A DNA stretch of 64,000 nt from JAFGJQ01 sp964586145 (GTDB lineage Bacteria > Planctomycetota > Phycisphaerae > UBA1845): positions 12,085-76,084 of the forward strand of contig CAZPHH010000009.1 in assembly GCA_964586145.1 (NCBI GenBank), given 5' to 3'. Positions 42,316 to 51,601 of the stretch are shown one piece after another. Under the pieces are notes generated by a model. It made no database searches, was not told where the DNA came from, and was given only the letters and a program-made list of their open reading frames with translations. How positions within the stretch are numbered: the stretch's first letter is position 1; each line of letters starts with the position of its first letter. Both the position numbers and the translations under genes were made by a program.

Positions 42316-43686
42316 CTACCCCCGGCCTCCCTTGATCGTGCCCTCGCCACCCAGGAACCCCTGGTAGTTCCGCATGATGAGGTTTGCCTCGATCCGCTGC
42401 ACCAAATCCAGGGCCACGCTCACCACGATCAGCAGGCCCGTCCCGCCCAGGAACGCGGACACGAAGAACGGGATCTCGAGCCAGGCCGCCACCACGGTCG
42501 GAATGATCGCGATCAGGGCCAGGAAGCCCGCACCCACGTACGTGATCCGCCCCATCACCTTCTCCAGGTAGTCCGCGGTCCGCTTGCCGGGCCGCAGGCC
42601 CGGGATGAAGCTGCCGTAATCCCGCAGGTTGTTCGCCATCTCCTTGGGCTGGAACTGCACCGTGGTCCAGAAATACGCGAAGAAGTACACCATCGCCACG
42701 TACGTCACCACGTACACATAACTGCCCGTGCTGAACCACACCGCCAGCTTGTTGAAGAACCCGCCCGCATACCAGACGCTGTGGAACCAGTTGAAGATCA
42801 TCCGCGGGAAGATCAGCAACGAACTGGCGAAGATGATCGGCATCACGCCGCCGTGGTTCACCCGCAGCGGCAGATACTGCCGCTGCCCGCCGTACACCCG
42901 CCGACCCCGCGTCTGCTTAGCCTGCTGGATGGGAATCCGGCGCTGACCCTGCGTGATCAGAATGGCCCCCGCCACCACGGCCACAAACGCCACGATCAGG
43001 AACAGGATCTTCTGCGGCCCCATCGTGCCCGCCGCGCTCGCCGTCACGCGAAGGTCGGCGGTCTGTGCCACGTAGATCACGGCCATCGGCATGTTGGCGA
43101 GAATCCCCGCCATGATGATCAGGGAAATCCCGTTGCCGATCCCGTACTCGTCGATCTGCTCCCCCAGCCACATCAGGAACACGGTCCCGGTGGTCAGGGC
43201 CGCCACCGCGACCAGAAGGTAGAACGGACTCTCGCGAAAGTCCGCGTAGATGAAACTCTGCTGCCCCGTTCCGGACCGCAGGAACTTCAGCCAGATGATG
43301 GCCTGAATCACGCAGAGAAGCACCGTGGCGTACCGCGTGTACTCCTGGATCTTCTTGCGCCCGGACTCGCCTTCGCGCTGCAGTTTCTCCAGGGCCGGCA
43401 CCACCGTGACCAGAAGCTGGAAAATAATGGACGCCGAGATGTAGGGCATGATGCCCAGCCCGAAGATCGTGCTCTGGCTCAGGTTTCCGCCCGTGAAGAT
43501 GGCGAAGTACTGCGCCAGTTCTCCCAGCGGCCCGCCCCCTTCGGCGATGGAACTCATCGCCTCCTGGTTCACGCCCGGAAGGGGCACGGCGAACCCCAGC
43601 CGATAGATCATGAGCAGACCCAGAGTGAAGAGCAGCTTGTTCCGCAACTCCGGGATCTTGAAGATGTTGATGAATGTTCGGAACAT
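42316..43686 (-). CDS. secY: Preprotein translocase subunit SecY
   Basis: A 456-residue SecY with ten membrane helices, the GINPYISASIIFQLL-type lateral gate region (here GIMPYISASIIFQLL), the long C4-C5 loops (GQRRIPIQQAKQTRGRR, basic) and the GxGTGLLIVVSVALDLVQRIEANL end. The plug-helix gly-rich segment after helix 1 carries an extra EGGGPLGELAQYF. It forms the Sec channel with SecE and SecG. Confidence 0.97.
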   Translation of the reverse strand: MFRTFINIFKIPELRNKLLFTLGLLMIYRLGFAVPLPGVNQEAMSSIAEGGGPLGELAQYFAIFTGGNLSQSTIFGLGIMPYISASIIFQLLVTVVPALEKLQREGESGRKKIQEYTRYATVLLCVIQAIIWLKFLRSGTGQQSFIYADFRESPFYLLVAVAALTTGTVFLMWLGEQIDEYGIGNGISLIIMAGILANMPMAVIYVAQTADLRVTASAAGTMGPQKILFLIVAFVAVVAGAILITQGQRRIPIQQAKQTRGRRVYGGQRQYLPLRVNHGGVMPIIFASSLLIFPRMIFNWFHSVWYAGGFFNKLAVWFSTGSYVYVVTYVAMVYFFAYFWTTVQFQPKEMANNLRDYGSFIPGLRPGKRTADYLEKVMGRITYVGAGFLALIAIIPTVVAAWLEIPFFVSAFLGGTGLLIVVSVALDLVQRIEANLIMRNYQGFLGGEGTIKGGRG

Positions 43687-43745
43687 GGCCTCCCACGTCC
43701 TGCCGACCCGCCGGCCGGCCTGATCCGGGCCCTACGGCCCACCCT

Positions 43746-44192
43746 TCAGACCACGCGGGCCTCGCCGCCCGCCGCGGCAATGCTCTCCGTCGCCTTCCGG
43801 CTGAACCGGGCCGCTTCGACCGTCAACTTCTTGCTCAGGGCGCCGTCGCCCAGCACCTTCACCGGCTGCTGCTTGCTGCGGACCAGCCGGGCATCGATCA
43901 GGGCCTGAAGATTCACCACGTCCCCCGAAGAGAACCGCTCCTCCAGGTCCTTGAGATTCACCACGCTGTACCGCGTCCCGAACTTGACGTTGCTGAAGCC
44001 CCGCTTGGGAATCCGCCGGAACAGGGGCATCTGCCCGCCTTCCGCGAACCCGCGGTTCCGCCAGCCCGCCCGAGACCCGCATCCCTTGTGCCCACGGGTC
44101 GCGGTCTTCCCGCGTCCGCTGCCCGGACCCCGCCCGATCCGCTTGCGACGGCGGTGAGCGCCGGCCTGACGCGTGATGTCCGTGATATTCAT
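43746..44192 (-). CDS. rplO: Ribosomal protein L15
   Basis: A 148-residue L15 with RRKRIGRGPGSGRGKTATRGHKG at the N-terminus and the EGGQMPLFRRIPKRGF signature. Only four bases separate it from rpsE, so rpmD (L30) is absent from its usual place. Confidence 0.96.
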   Translation of the reverse strand: MNITDITRQAGAHRRRKRIGRGPGSGRGKTATRGHKGCGSRAGWRNRGFAEGGQMPLFRRIPKRGFSNVKFGTRYSVVNLKDLEERFSSGDVVNLQALIDARLVRSKQQPVKVLGDGALSKKLTVEAARFSRKATESIAAAGGEARVV

Positions 44193-44196
44193 GATT

Positions 44197-44706
44197 CTAC
44201 GCCTGCCCGGCCAGCGTCACGCCTCGATTGCGCGCGATGGCCTCCCGATCGTACAGCCCGTCCAGCGCGGCAAACGCCGCTCGAACGAGGTTCTTCGGGC
44301 TGTTCGACCCGTAACTCTTCGTCAGTACGTCCTTCACGCCGGCCAGCTCCAGAACCGGCCGGACGCTGCCACCGGCGATCACACCCGTGCCCTCCGACGC
44401 CGGCAACAGGATCACCTTGCTCGCGCCGAACCGACCCCAGATGCGATGCGGAAGCGTGCCGCCCTGGAGCTTCACCCGGATCATGCCTTTGTGCGCGATC
44501 TTGCGAGCCTTGTCCACGGCGGACGGCACTTCCGGGGCCTTGCCATAGCCGATCCCCACCCGGCCGTTCCGATCGCCCACCACCACCAGGGCCGCGAAAC
44601 TGAACCGCCGACCGCCCTTGACCACCGTCGCGCAGCGGTAGATCTTGACGACCTCCTCCTCAAATTCCGACTCTTCCCGTGGAAAGAATGCTTGCGACAT
44701 ACTCAT
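44197..44706 (-). CDS. rpsE: Ribosomal protein S5
   Basis: A 169-residue S5: VVKIYRCATVVKGGRRFSFAALVVVGD and GIGYGKAPEVPSAVDKARK for the RNA-binding domain, then GRFGASKVILLPASEGTGVIAGG. A loop (YGSNSPKNLVRA) is of the standard type. Confidence 0.97.
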   Translation of the reverse strand: MSMSQAFFPREESEFEEEVVKIYRCATVVKGGRRFSFAALVVVGDRNGRVGIGYGKAPEVPSAVDKARKIAHKGMIRVKLQGGTLPHRIWGRFGASKVILLPASEGTGVIAGGSVRPVLELAGVKDVLTKSYGSNSPKNLVRAAFAALDGLYDREAIARNRGVTLAGQA

Positions 44707-44749
44707 TCCCTTTGCGGGACCGCTGGCCGGCCGGCCCGTCCCGCCGCGG

Positions 44750-45118
44750 TCAGAACTTCAGCCCGGCCTCCCGGGCCGCGTCGGCCAGGGCCTTGATGCG
44801 GCCGTGAAACTTGTATCCGTTGCGGTCAAAGCACACCTGTGCGATCCCGGCCGACGCCGCCCGCTCCGCGAGCGTCTTGCCGACCGCCTTGGCCGCGTCG
44901 ATGTTGCCACCGTACGTTACGCTCGTCCGCAGGTCCTTGCCCTGCGTACTGGCGGCGCAAAGCGTGACGCCTCGCTGGTCGTCCACGATTTGCGCGTAAA
45001 TGTTCTTCAGGCTGCGAAACACCGTCAGCCGCGGCTTCTGGGCCGTGCCGAAGACCGACTTCCGCACGCGATGCTTGCGCCGCACCCGCCGAACCTGCTT
45101 GATTTTTTCCGCTCTCAT
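44750..45118 (-). CDS. rplR: Ribosomal protein L18
   Basis: A 122-residue L18 (KIKQVRRVRRKHRVRKSVFGTAQKPRLTVFRSLKNIYAQIVDD ... CFDRNGYKFHGRIKALADAAREAGLKF). It binds 5S rRNA, whose gene lies alone at 8.8 kb. Confidence 0.97.
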   Translation of the reverse strand: MRAEKIKQVRRVRRKHRVRKSVFGTAQKPRLTVFRSLKNIYAQIVDDQRGVTLCAASTQGKDLRTSVTYGGNIDAAKAVGKTLAERAASAGIAQVCFDRNGYKFHGRIKALADAAREAGLKF

Positions 45119-45213
45119 GGCCTGCTTCGTCTTCCGTCAACCCCACAACCCAACCCCACTGAGGGTCGCCCCGCGGCCGACCGACGCGGTCGACCCCGGT
45201 TCAGGCCGCCCGG

Positions 45214-45813
45214 CTAGCCGCCGCCGCTGGCAAACGCCTTGCCCTGCTTGCGGCGCACCTGCTCGCCCTGGTACCGAATGCCCTTGCCCTTGTACGGCTC
45301 CGCCTTGCGGATCATCCGCACGTCTGCACAGAAAGAGCCGACCAGTTGCTTGTCGATGCCCCGCACCACGAACTTCGCCGGCTCCATCTCGCCGCGGGCC
45401 GCCTTCACCTCCACGGTCACGTCCAGGCCCTTGGGCACCGGGATCTCGAACTGGGCCTTGTTCTTGCCGCCGCGGCCCATGAATCCGCAGTTCAGGTGCA
45501 GCTTGCCGCCCACCAGGTCACAGCCGTAGCCGGTCCCGTAAATCTCCAAACGCCGTTCGTACCCCTGCGTCACCCCGACCACCATGTTCTGCAGCAGGGC
45601 CCGCGTCAGCCCGTGAAGGGCGCGTTGCTGCTTGGTGTCGGCCTCCCGCTCGACGCAGATTCTCTTTTCGGCCGCATCCACCGTCACGGAAATCCCTGCC
45701 GGGAACGTGTGGCAAAGCGACCCCTTGCCGGACGACACGGTTACCGTGCGTCCGCTGACCTTCACATCCACCCCGCTCGGCACAGGGATGGGTTTCTTGC
45801 CGACTCGAGACAT
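45214..45813 (-). CDS. rplF: Ribosomal protein L6
   Basis: A 199-residue L6 with MSRVGKKPIPVPSGVDV and the conserved RKAEPYKGKGIRYQGEQVRRKQGK. A GGAGGATGA leader fixes the ATG at 45813; the extra upstream frame is not coding-like. Gly/Ser C-terminal end. Confidence 0.97.
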   Translation of the reverse strand: MSRVGKKPIPVPSGVDVKVSGRTVTVSSGKGSLCHTFPAGISVTVDAAEKRICVEREADTKQQRALHGLTRALLQNMVVGVTQGYERRLEIYGTGYGCDLVGGKLHLNCGFMGRGGKNKAQFEIPVPKGLDVTVEVKAARGEMEPAKFVVRGIDKQLVGSFCADVRMIRKAEPYKGKGIRYQGEQVRRKQGKAFASGGG

Positions 45814-45865
45814 CGTCTTCTCATCCTCCGGGCCCGGGGCCGTAGACGCCGCCGGACGCACCCGG

Positions 45866-46261
45866 TCAGTACACCGTGCAGATCAACTCGCCGCCCACTT
45901 TCCGTTCGCGGCACGCGCGGTCGCTCAGCACCCCCTGGCTGGTGGAAATGATCGCAATTCCCAGCCCGTCCATCACGCTCGGCAGGGCCTCGACGCCGGA
46001 ATACATGCGCCGTCCCGGCTTGGAGGCGCGGCGAATGGCGTGGATCACGTCCTCTCCGTTCGGACCGTACCTCAGGTCCATCCGCAGCAGGTTCTGCCGG
46101 GTGTCGGCGATCACGTCGTACGACTCGATGAACCCTTCGTCCCGCAGCACCTGGGCAATCCCCACTTTCAGCTTGGACGAAGGCACCGTCACCTGCTTCC
46201 GGCGGATGCGTGCGGCGTTGCGAATCCGGGTCAGCATGTCGGCTATGGGGTCACTCCACAT
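45866..46261 (-). CDS. rpsH: Ribosomal protein S8
   Basis: A 131-residue S8: DPIADMLTRIRNAARIRRKQVTVPSSKLKVGIAQVLRDEGFI and the end IISTSQGVLSDRACRERKVGGELICTVY. In E. coli S8 represses the spc operon by binding its mRNA. Confidence 0.97.
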   Translation of the reverse strand: MWSDPIADMLTRIRNAARIRRKQVTVPSSKLKVGIAQVLRDEGFIESYDVIADTRQNLLRMDLRYGPNGEDVIHAIRRASKPGRRMYSGVEALPSVMDGLGIAIISTSQGVLSDRACRERKVGGELICTVY

Positions 46262-46357
46262 CCGATCGTCACCTCACTTGCGTCTCTCCGAGGGCCCGCG
46301 GCCCGACGCCGCCGCCCTCCGTCGTCCGCCCGTATCCGACGGGCGGACTCCAGGTCG

Positions 46358-46543
46358 CTACCAACTCGCCTTCCGCATCCCCGGGATCTTGCCCTCATGG
46401 GCCAGCGACCGCAGGCAGATGCGACAAATCCGGAACTTGCGGTACACCGCCCGCGAGCGGCCGCACAACTGACACCGTCGAATGATTCGAACGCGGTACT
46501 TCGGCGTCCGACTCGCCTTGTTCATCCAGGCCTTGGTCGCCAT
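46358..46543 (-). CDS. rpsN: Ribosomal protein S14, zinc type
   Basis: A 61-residue short S14 with the zinc motif CQLCGRSRAVYRKFRICRICLR and the closing GKIPGMRKASW, i.e. the type Z form. It lies only three bases after rplE. Confidence 0.97.
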   Translation of the reverse strand: MATKAWMNKASRTPKYRVRIIRRCQLCGRSRAVYRKFRICRICLRSLAHEGKIPGMRKASW

Positions 46544-46546
46544 GCG

Positions 46547-47104
46547 CTACTCCTGACCGCCCGTCCGGCGGAACGGCATTCCCAGCTTCGCCAGCAGCCC
46601 CCTCGCCTGTTCATCCGTGGTGGCGGAGGTCACCAGCGTGATGTTCATTCCCTGGGGATACTCCACTTTGTTGATGTCGATCTCCGGAAACACGGACTGG
46701 TCCGCGATCCCCAGTGAGTAATTGCCCCGGCCGTCAAACGCATCCGGGCTCAGGCCGCGGAAGTCACGCATCCGCGGGATGGCCAGGTTGATCAGCCGGT
46801 CGACGAACTCATACATCCGCCGACCCCGCAGAGTCACCTTCAGGCCGATCTCATACCCGGTGCGGAGCTTGAAGTTCGAAACGCTCTTGCGGGCCCGGCA
46901 GATCGCCGCCTTCTGACCCGTGATCTTGGAAAGATCATCCGCCGCCGCCGGCAGCCGCTTCTTGTCCTGCAGGGCCTTGCCCAGCCCCATGGACACAATC
47001 ACCTTCCGAAGGCGCGGCACCGCCAGCTCGTTTTGGATCCCGAAATCCTCCCGCAACGAAGGGAGAATCTCCGTCTTGTATTGCTCGAGTAGTCTCGCCA
47101 TCAC
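46547..47104 (-). CDS. rplE: Ribosomal protein L5
   Basis: A 185-residue L5 (LLEQYKTEILPSLREDFGIQNELAVPRLRKVIVSMGLG; FRGLSPDAFDGRGNYSLGIADQSVFPEID). Binds 5S rRNA. The start may be either of two adjacent ATG codons. Confidence 0.97.
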   Translation of the reverse strand: MMARLLEQYKTEILPSLREDFGIQNELAVPRLRKVIVSMGLGKALQDKKRLPAAADDLSKITGQKAAICRARKSVSNFKLRTGYEIGLKVTLRGRRMYEFVDRLINLAIPRMRDFRGLSPDAFDGRGNYSLGIADQSVFPEIDINKVEYPQGMNITLVTSATTDEQARGLLAKLGMPFRRTGGQE

Positions 47105-47165
47105 CTACCGTCACGCTTTCCGTCGGCCGCCCGCATCCGGGCCGGGCCGCCCGTCACAGTCCTCC

Positions 47166-47519
47166 CTATGCCTGCTCCGCCTTGCGCAGCGAGTCCAGCA
47201 CGTTGCCGTCCTGCGTCACCCGCCTCTTGGCGATCACCTTGCCGGCGCTGTTTCGATCCACCTCAAAGTGGATCCGGCGACCCCGGCCCGCCTTCGGGTC
47301 GTACGGCAGCACGTTGGACAGGTGGATCGGGGCCTCCTTCTGCAGGCGGCCGCCCTGCGGGTTCCGGCGGGTGGGCCGAACGTGGCGGTACACCATGTTC
47401 ACGCCCTCCACCACCACCCGGTCGCGGTCGTAATCGATCCGCAACACTTTGCCCCGCGCTCCCTTGTGAGCGCCGGCGATCACCTCGACCACCTGATCCC
47501 TGCGAATGCGACGCGCCAT
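47166..47519 (-). CDS. rplX: Ribosomal protein L24
   Basis: A 117-residue L24 with the KOW motif (VIAGAHKGARGKVLRIDYDRDRVVVEGVNMV) and KEAPIHLSNV. AGGAAGG upstream supports the ATG at 47519. The C-terminus is slightly extended. Confidence 0.96.
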   Translation of the reverse strand: MARRIRRDQVVEVIAGAHKGARGKVLRIDYDRDRVVVEGVNMVYRHVRPTRRNPQGGRLQKEAPIHLSNVLPYDPKAGRGRRIHFEVDRNSAGKVIAKRRVTQDGNVLDSLRKAEQA

Positions 47520-47575
47520 GGTTCGCCTTCCTGTCCGCGTTCTCCACAAACCGTCCCGGCCGGACCGGCTTTCGA

Positions 47576-47995
47576 TCAGACCACCTCGTCGGCCAGGGAG
47601 ATAATCTTCATGTACCCCCGCTCGCGCAGCTCCCGGGCCACCGCCCCGAAAATGCGCGTGCCGCGGGGATCGTTGTTGTTGTCCAGCAGCACCACGGCGT
47701 TCGTGTCAAACCGCACGTAGCTCCCGTCCGGTCGACACGTGGGCTTGCACGTCCGCACCACCACCGCCCGCGCCTTGCGCCGGGTCGATCGCTCCTTCCG
47801 CGTGGCGCCGCCCGCGAAATCACTATTGGGAAGCGCCTTCTTCACCGCCACCAGCACGATGTCGCCCACTTCCGCACGCTTCAGACGATACTTGCCGTGG
47901 CGGGCCGTGCTGCCCTTGCCAAGCACGGCGATCACCTGGGCCTGTTTCGCCCCGGTGTTGTCGGCCACGTCCACCATGGTCTGCAACTGGATCAT
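47576..47995 (-). CDS. rplN: Ribosomal protein L14, with an insertion
   Basis: L14 (MIQLQTMVDVADNTGAKQAQVIAVLG ... RFDTNAVVLLDNN ... GTRIFGAVARELRERGYMKIISLADEVV). At 139 residues it is about 17 longer than usual; the extra residues lie around ALPNSDFAGGATRKERSTRRK in the middle of the barrel. Confidence 0.96.
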   Translation of the reverse strand: MIQLQTMVDVADNTGAKQAQVIAVLGKGSTARHGKYRLKRAEVGDIVLVAVKKALPNSDFAGGATRKERSTRRKARAVVVRTCKPTCRPDGSYVRFDTNAVVLLDNNNDPRGTRIFGAVARELRERGYMKIISLADEVV

Positions 47996-48087
47996 CGATC
48001 ACCTGCGCTCACGCTGCGCCGCTTCGGCGGCATCCCGTCCGCCCGCCTCGGGGCGGCCCCGCCGTCTCCCGGCCCGCGGTCCGGGGC

Positions 48088-48375
48088 CTACAGAACCTTG
48101 ACCAGCCGCCAGCTCTTCGTCTTCGATACCGGACGACAGGCCGCCACCTCCACCCGATCACCCACGTGGGCCTCGTTCTTTTCGTCGTGTACGTGCAGCC
48201 GGGTCCGCCGCCGCATGTACTTGCCGTACTTGGCGTGTTGGGTCAGGTGCATGCACTCCACGACGATGGTCTTGTCGCCCTGGTCCGAGGCCACCACGCC
48301 GCGCCGCACCGCCCGCGCCCGTCGTCCCGATGACTTCTCGCTTCCCGTATCGCTGCTCGTCTCTGCTGGCGTCAT
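48088..48375 (-). CDS. rpsQ: Ribosomal protein S17
   Basis: A 95-residue S17 (RRGVVASDQGDKTIVVECMHLTQHAKYGKYMRRRTRLHVHDEKNEAHVGDRVEVAACRPVSKTK) with a short Ser/Thr-rich N-terminal extension. Confidence 0.96.
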   Translation of the reverse strand: MTPAETSSDTGSEKSSGRRARAVRRGVVASDQGDKTIVVECMHLTQHAKYGKYMRRRTRLHVHDEKNEAHVGDRVEVAACRPVSKTKSWRLVKVL

Positions 48376-48432
48376 GCCGCTGCTCGTCCTTTCCGAATCA
48401 CGCCGCGGTCACCCACCCGGCAACGTCCGAAC

Positions 48433-48681
48433 TCAACCGCCGCGCCGGTGCGTGGCGATCGCCTCCAGGTGGTATTGCCTCTCTTCGATTCCGCTCTCGC
48501 CCCGCTCCTTCAGAATCGTGAAGATGCGAGCGATGTCCCGCCGGGCCTGCGTCACCTGGTTCGGGTTCTCCAGCTTCTCCGTCACCCGCTGCGAACGCAG
48601 GTCGAACAGGTGCCGACGCAACCGGTCCAGCTCCCCGTGCAACTCCTCGGTCTTCATGTCACGCAGTTGCCCGATCTTCAT
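48433..48681 (-). CDS. rpmC: Ribosomal protein L29
   Basis: An 82-residue L29 (MKIGQLRDMKTEELHGELDRLRRHLFDLRSQRVTEKLENPNQV, then RRDIARIFTILKER). About 15 residues longer than usual at the C-terminus. The ATG at 48681 matches the family start although the frame stays open far upstream. Confidence 0.95.
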   Translation of the reverse strand: MKIGQLRDMKTEELHGELDRLRRHLFDLRSQRVTEKLENPNQVTQARRDIARIFTILKERGESGIEERQYHLEAIATHRRGG

Positions 48682-48701
48682 CAGTATCGCTCCCAACCCG
48701 A

Positions 48702-49118
48702 TCAGCCGTGATGCCGCCGGACAAACCGGCAACGCAACGGCATCTTGTTGGCCACCCGCGCCAGGGCCATCTTGGCGATGCTCTCCTCGACCCCGCCGAT
48801 CTCGTACAGAACCTTCCCGGCACGCACCCGGGCCACCCATTCCTCCGGCTCGCCCTTGCCCTTGCCCATCCGCGTCTCCAGCGGCTTGGACGACACCGGG
48901 TGGTCCGGGAACAGACGCATGAACACCCGCCCCTCGCGGTGCAGGAAGTGCGTCGCCGCCACCCGGCCCGCCTCGATCTGACGGGCCGTGATCCAGCCGG
49001 GCTCCAGCACCTGCAGGCCGAACTCCCCGTACGACACCCGCGTCCCGCGGGTGGCGTGGCCGCGAATCTTGCCGCGCTGGGCTTTGCGGAACTTGACTCG
49101 CTTGGGCATCATCGCCAT
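48702..49118 (-). CDS. rplP: Ribosomal protein L16
   Basis: A 138-residue L16 (MPKRVKFRKAQRGKIRGHATRGTRVSYGEFGLQ; EVGG-like GGVEESIAKMALARVANKMPLRCRFVRR). GGGAG before the ATG at 49118 favours that start, three codons before MPKR. Confidence 0.96.
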   Translation of the reverse strand: MAMMPKRVKFRKAQRGKIRGHATRGTRVSYGEFGLQVLEPGWITARQIEAGRVAATHFLHREGRVFMRLFPDHPVSSKPLETRMGKGKGEPEEWVARVRAGKVLYEIGGVEESIAKMALARVANKMPLRCRFVRRHHG

Positions 49119-49145
49119 TGCACAATCTCCCGATCACACCCGCGG

Positions 49146-49844
49146 TCAGCCGCGCTTGCCCCGCCGACCCCGCCGCGGCTCCATAGGCGTCAGCGTCACC
49201 TCTTCCCCGTACTTGCCCGTGAACAGCCAGACCTTCACGCCGATCACGCCGTATGACGTCCGGCTCACCGCGAATCCGTAATCCACATGCGCTTGAAGCG
49301 TGTGAAGCGGAATCGAACCCCGGATCTGCTTCTCGCACCGGGCCATCTCCGCCCCGCCCAACCGCCCGCTGCATATGATCTTGCAGCCCTTGGCGCCCGC
49401 GCCCATCGCCGCGTCAATCCGCATCTTCATCACGCGGCGGAACCCCGCCCGCTTCCGAAGCTGCTCCGCCACCGACTCCGCCAGCAACTGGGCGTCCGTG
49501 TCCGGCGACTGGATCTCCTGGATCGTCACCTTGATCTTGCGGTCAACCAGCTCTTCCAGCGCTTCCCGAAGCTTGTCCACCTCGGCGCCCTTCGGCCCGA
49601 TCACCAGACCCGGACGCGCCGTGTGCAGAACCACCTCCACCTCGTTCCGCGTCCGTCGGATGACCACCTTCGCCACCGCCGCGTACGGAGGCTGCCGGTT
49701 CAGACGTTCGTCGATGAACCGCCGAATCTTCTGGTCCTCCACCAGGCACTCGCCGAAGTCTTTTTTCGACGGCGGGTACCAATGAGAGCGCCAGTCCTCC
49801 GTCACGCCCATGCGGAAGCCGAGTGGATGAATCTTCTGCCCCAC
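49146..49844 (-). CDS. rpsC: Ribosomal protein S3
   Basis: A 232-residue S3: MGQKIHPLGFRMGVTEDW, a KH domain with VVLHTARPGLVIGPKGAEVDKLREALEEL, and the C-terminal GAKGCKIICSGRLGGAEMARCEK. Mid-length N-terminal and short basic C-terminal tail. Confidence 0.97.
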   Translation of the reverse strand: MGQKIHPLGFRMGVTEDWRSHWYPPSKKDFGECLVEDQKIRRFIDERLNRQPPYAAVAKVVIRRTRNEVEVVLHTARPGLVIGPKGAEVDKLREALEELVDRKIKVTIQEIQSPDTDAQLLAESVAEQLRKRAGFRRVMKMRIDAAMGAGAKGCKIICSGRLGGAEMARCEKQIRGSIPLHTLQAHVDYGFAVSRTSYGVIGVKVWLFTGKYGEEVTLTPMEPRRGRRGKRG

Positions 49845-49901
49845 GTCTTGCTCCTCGTCCGGCCTGCCGGGCCCGTCCCTCGGGACCCGCCGCCCGGCCC
49901 G

Positions 49902-50255
49902 TTACTTCTCGGCAACCCGAACAACCAGGTGACTCGTCCGCTTGGCGATCGGATGGGCCCGGCCGCGGTCCTTCGGGTGCCAGCGTCGGAAGTACGGCCC
50001 GCCGTCCACCCGAGCCTCCGTCACCCGCAACTGCGCTACGTTCGCCTCGTCCTGTTCCGCGTTGTTGATCGCGGAGCGCAGCACGCTCGCGACCATGCCG
50101 CTCGCCCGCCGATGGTTGAAGCGCAGAATGTCCAGCGCCTCCGGGCACGACCGCCCGCGAATCAGCGCCATCACCAGACGGGCCTTTCGCGGACTGATCC
50201 GGGCGAACCGAAAGATCGCCCCCCACTCGCTCCGTGTCTCGGTCTGCTCTGCCAT
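49902..50255 (-). CDS. rplV: Ribosomal protein L22
   Basis: A 117-residue L22 (RFARISPRKARLVMALIRGRSCPEALDILRFNHRRASGMVASVLRSAINNAE; GPYFRRWHPKDRGRAHPIAKRTSHLVVRV). The ATG at 50255 is preferred to an upstream GTG because GGTGAG lies at a good distance. Confidence 0.96.
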   Translation of the reverse strand: MAEQTETRSEWGAIFRFARISPRKARLVMALIRGRSCPEALDILRFNHRRASGMVASVLRSAINNAEQDEANVAQLRVTEARVDGGPYFRRWHPKDRGRAHPIAKRTSHLVVRVAEK

Positions 50256-50332
50256 GGTCCGACTCACCTATCCAGGCCCTCCGCCGTCGGCCCGCCTCCG
50301 CCGTCCGCGAGGCGCCGCCTGCGGCATCGGGA

Positions 50333-50599
50333 TCACTTCTTCGAGCCCGCGTGCCCCTTGAACGTCCGCGTGGGACTGAACTCGCCGAGCTTGTGGCCCA
50401 CCATGTCTTCCGTCACCAGCACGCCCACAAACTGCTTGCCGTTGTGCACGTCGAACTTCTGGCCCACGAACTCCGGCACGATCGTGCATCGGCGAGCCCA
50501 GGTTCGAATCGGCTGGTTCACGTTCCGCTCCTTCGCCAGGATCACCTTGCGATAGAGCTTCTCGTCCACGAACGGACCCTTCTTCGCAGATCGCGTCAT
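50333..50599 (-). CDS. rpsS: Ribosomal protein S19
   Basis: An 88-residue S19 (TRSAKKGPFVDEKLYRKVILAKE; TIVPEFVGQKFDVHNGKQFVGVLVTEDMVGHKLGEFSPTRTFKGHA). Confidence 0.97.
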   Translation of the reverse strand: MTRSAKKGPFVDEKLYRKVILAKERNVNQPIRTWARRCTIVPEFVGQKFDVHNGKQFVGVLVTEDMVGHKLGEFSPTRTFKGHAGSKK

Positions 50600-50692
50600 C
50601 CTGCGAGCCTCTCACTTGCTTTCGTGACCATCCGGACTCACGCCGCCGCTGTTCGGCCGTTCACAGGGGCCGCATACGGCAACCACGTCCCG

Positions 50693-51559
50693 TTATTTCC
50701 GAGGCAGCACCAACTGCCCGTACCGCTTGCTTCGACGCCGCCGCAAGATGCGCTTGTTCGACGGCTTGTTCGGGCTTCGGGTATGTCCACCCTTCGCCAG
50801 TTTGCCGGTCGGGCTGCACGGGTGACGACCGCCGCAGTTCCGCCCCTCACCGCCGCCCAGCGGGTGATCGTGCGGGTTCATGCAGGTCCCGCGCACGTGC
50901 GGGCGCCGACCCCGATGCCGCGTCCGCCCGGCCTTGCCCCAGCGCAGATTCTGGTGGTCGACGTTGCCGAGCTGCCCGATCGTGGCCCGGCACTCGATCC
51001 GGACCTGCCGCATTTCGCCCGACGGCATCACCAGCGTCGCCCAGTTCCCTTCGCGGGCCAGCAGCCGGCAGGCCGCGCCCGCGGAGCGTGCCATCTTCCC
51101 CCCCTGGCCCGCGTTCATCTCGACGTTGTGTACGTCCATGCCCACGGGGATCGAGCTGAGCGGCATGCAGTTGCCGATTTTCGGCTCCACGCGCTCGCCG
51201 CTCTCGACCACCTCGCCCGGCTTCAGCCCGACGGGGGCCAGGATGTACCGCTTCTCGCCGTCGGAGTACTGCACCAGGGCGATATGGCACGAGCGGTTCG
51301 GGTCGTACTCCACGCTCACCACGCTCGCCCCGGAGTCGTCCTTTCGCCGCCGGAAGTCAATTCGACGGTAAATTTTGCGGGCCCCGCCGCCGCGATGCCG
51401 ACACGTGATCCGCCCGTGATGATTCCGACCGCCGCGCCGGACCAGCCGCTCACAAAGCGACTTCTCCGGGCCCTTCCGCTTGTCGGTGATCTCATCAAAA
51501 TCATTCACCGACGACTTGCGCCGTCCGGGGGACGTCGGTTTGTAGATCTTGATGCCCAT
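50693..51559 (-). CDS. rplB: Ribosomal protein L2
   Basis: A 288-residue L2 with GRNHHGRITCRHRGGGARK, the KIGNCMPLSSIPVGMDVHNVE segment and the HPLGGGEGRNCGGRHPCSP loop (functional His near peptidyl transferase). It is rich in Lys/Arg and slightly extended at the C-terminus (RRRRSKRYGQLVLPRK). Confidence 0.97.
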   Translation of the reverse strand: MGIKIYKPTSPGRRKSSVNDFDEITDKRKGPEKSLCERLVRRGGRNHHGRITCRHRGGGARKIYRRIDFRRRKDDSGASVVSVEYDPNRSCHIALVQYSDGEKRYILAPVGLKPGEVVESGERVEPKIGNCMPLSSIPVGMDVHNVEMNAGQGGKMARSAGAACRLLAREGNWATLVMPSGEMRQVRIECRATIGQLGNVDHQNLRWGKAGRTRHRGRRPHVRGTCMNPHDHPLGGGEGRNCGGRHPCSPTGKLAKGGHTRSPNKPSNKRILRRRRSKRYGQLVLPRK

Positions 51560-51601
51560 GTCAACCCCGCTCTCGCCGCACGTTCACGGCGCTTGGCTTT
51601 C

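Noticed and set aside
41494..43908. An 804-codon plus-strand open frame over map and secY
   Set aside because: Antisense to map and secY, which have intact motifs; the frame is rich in His/Arg/Gln and has no family features.
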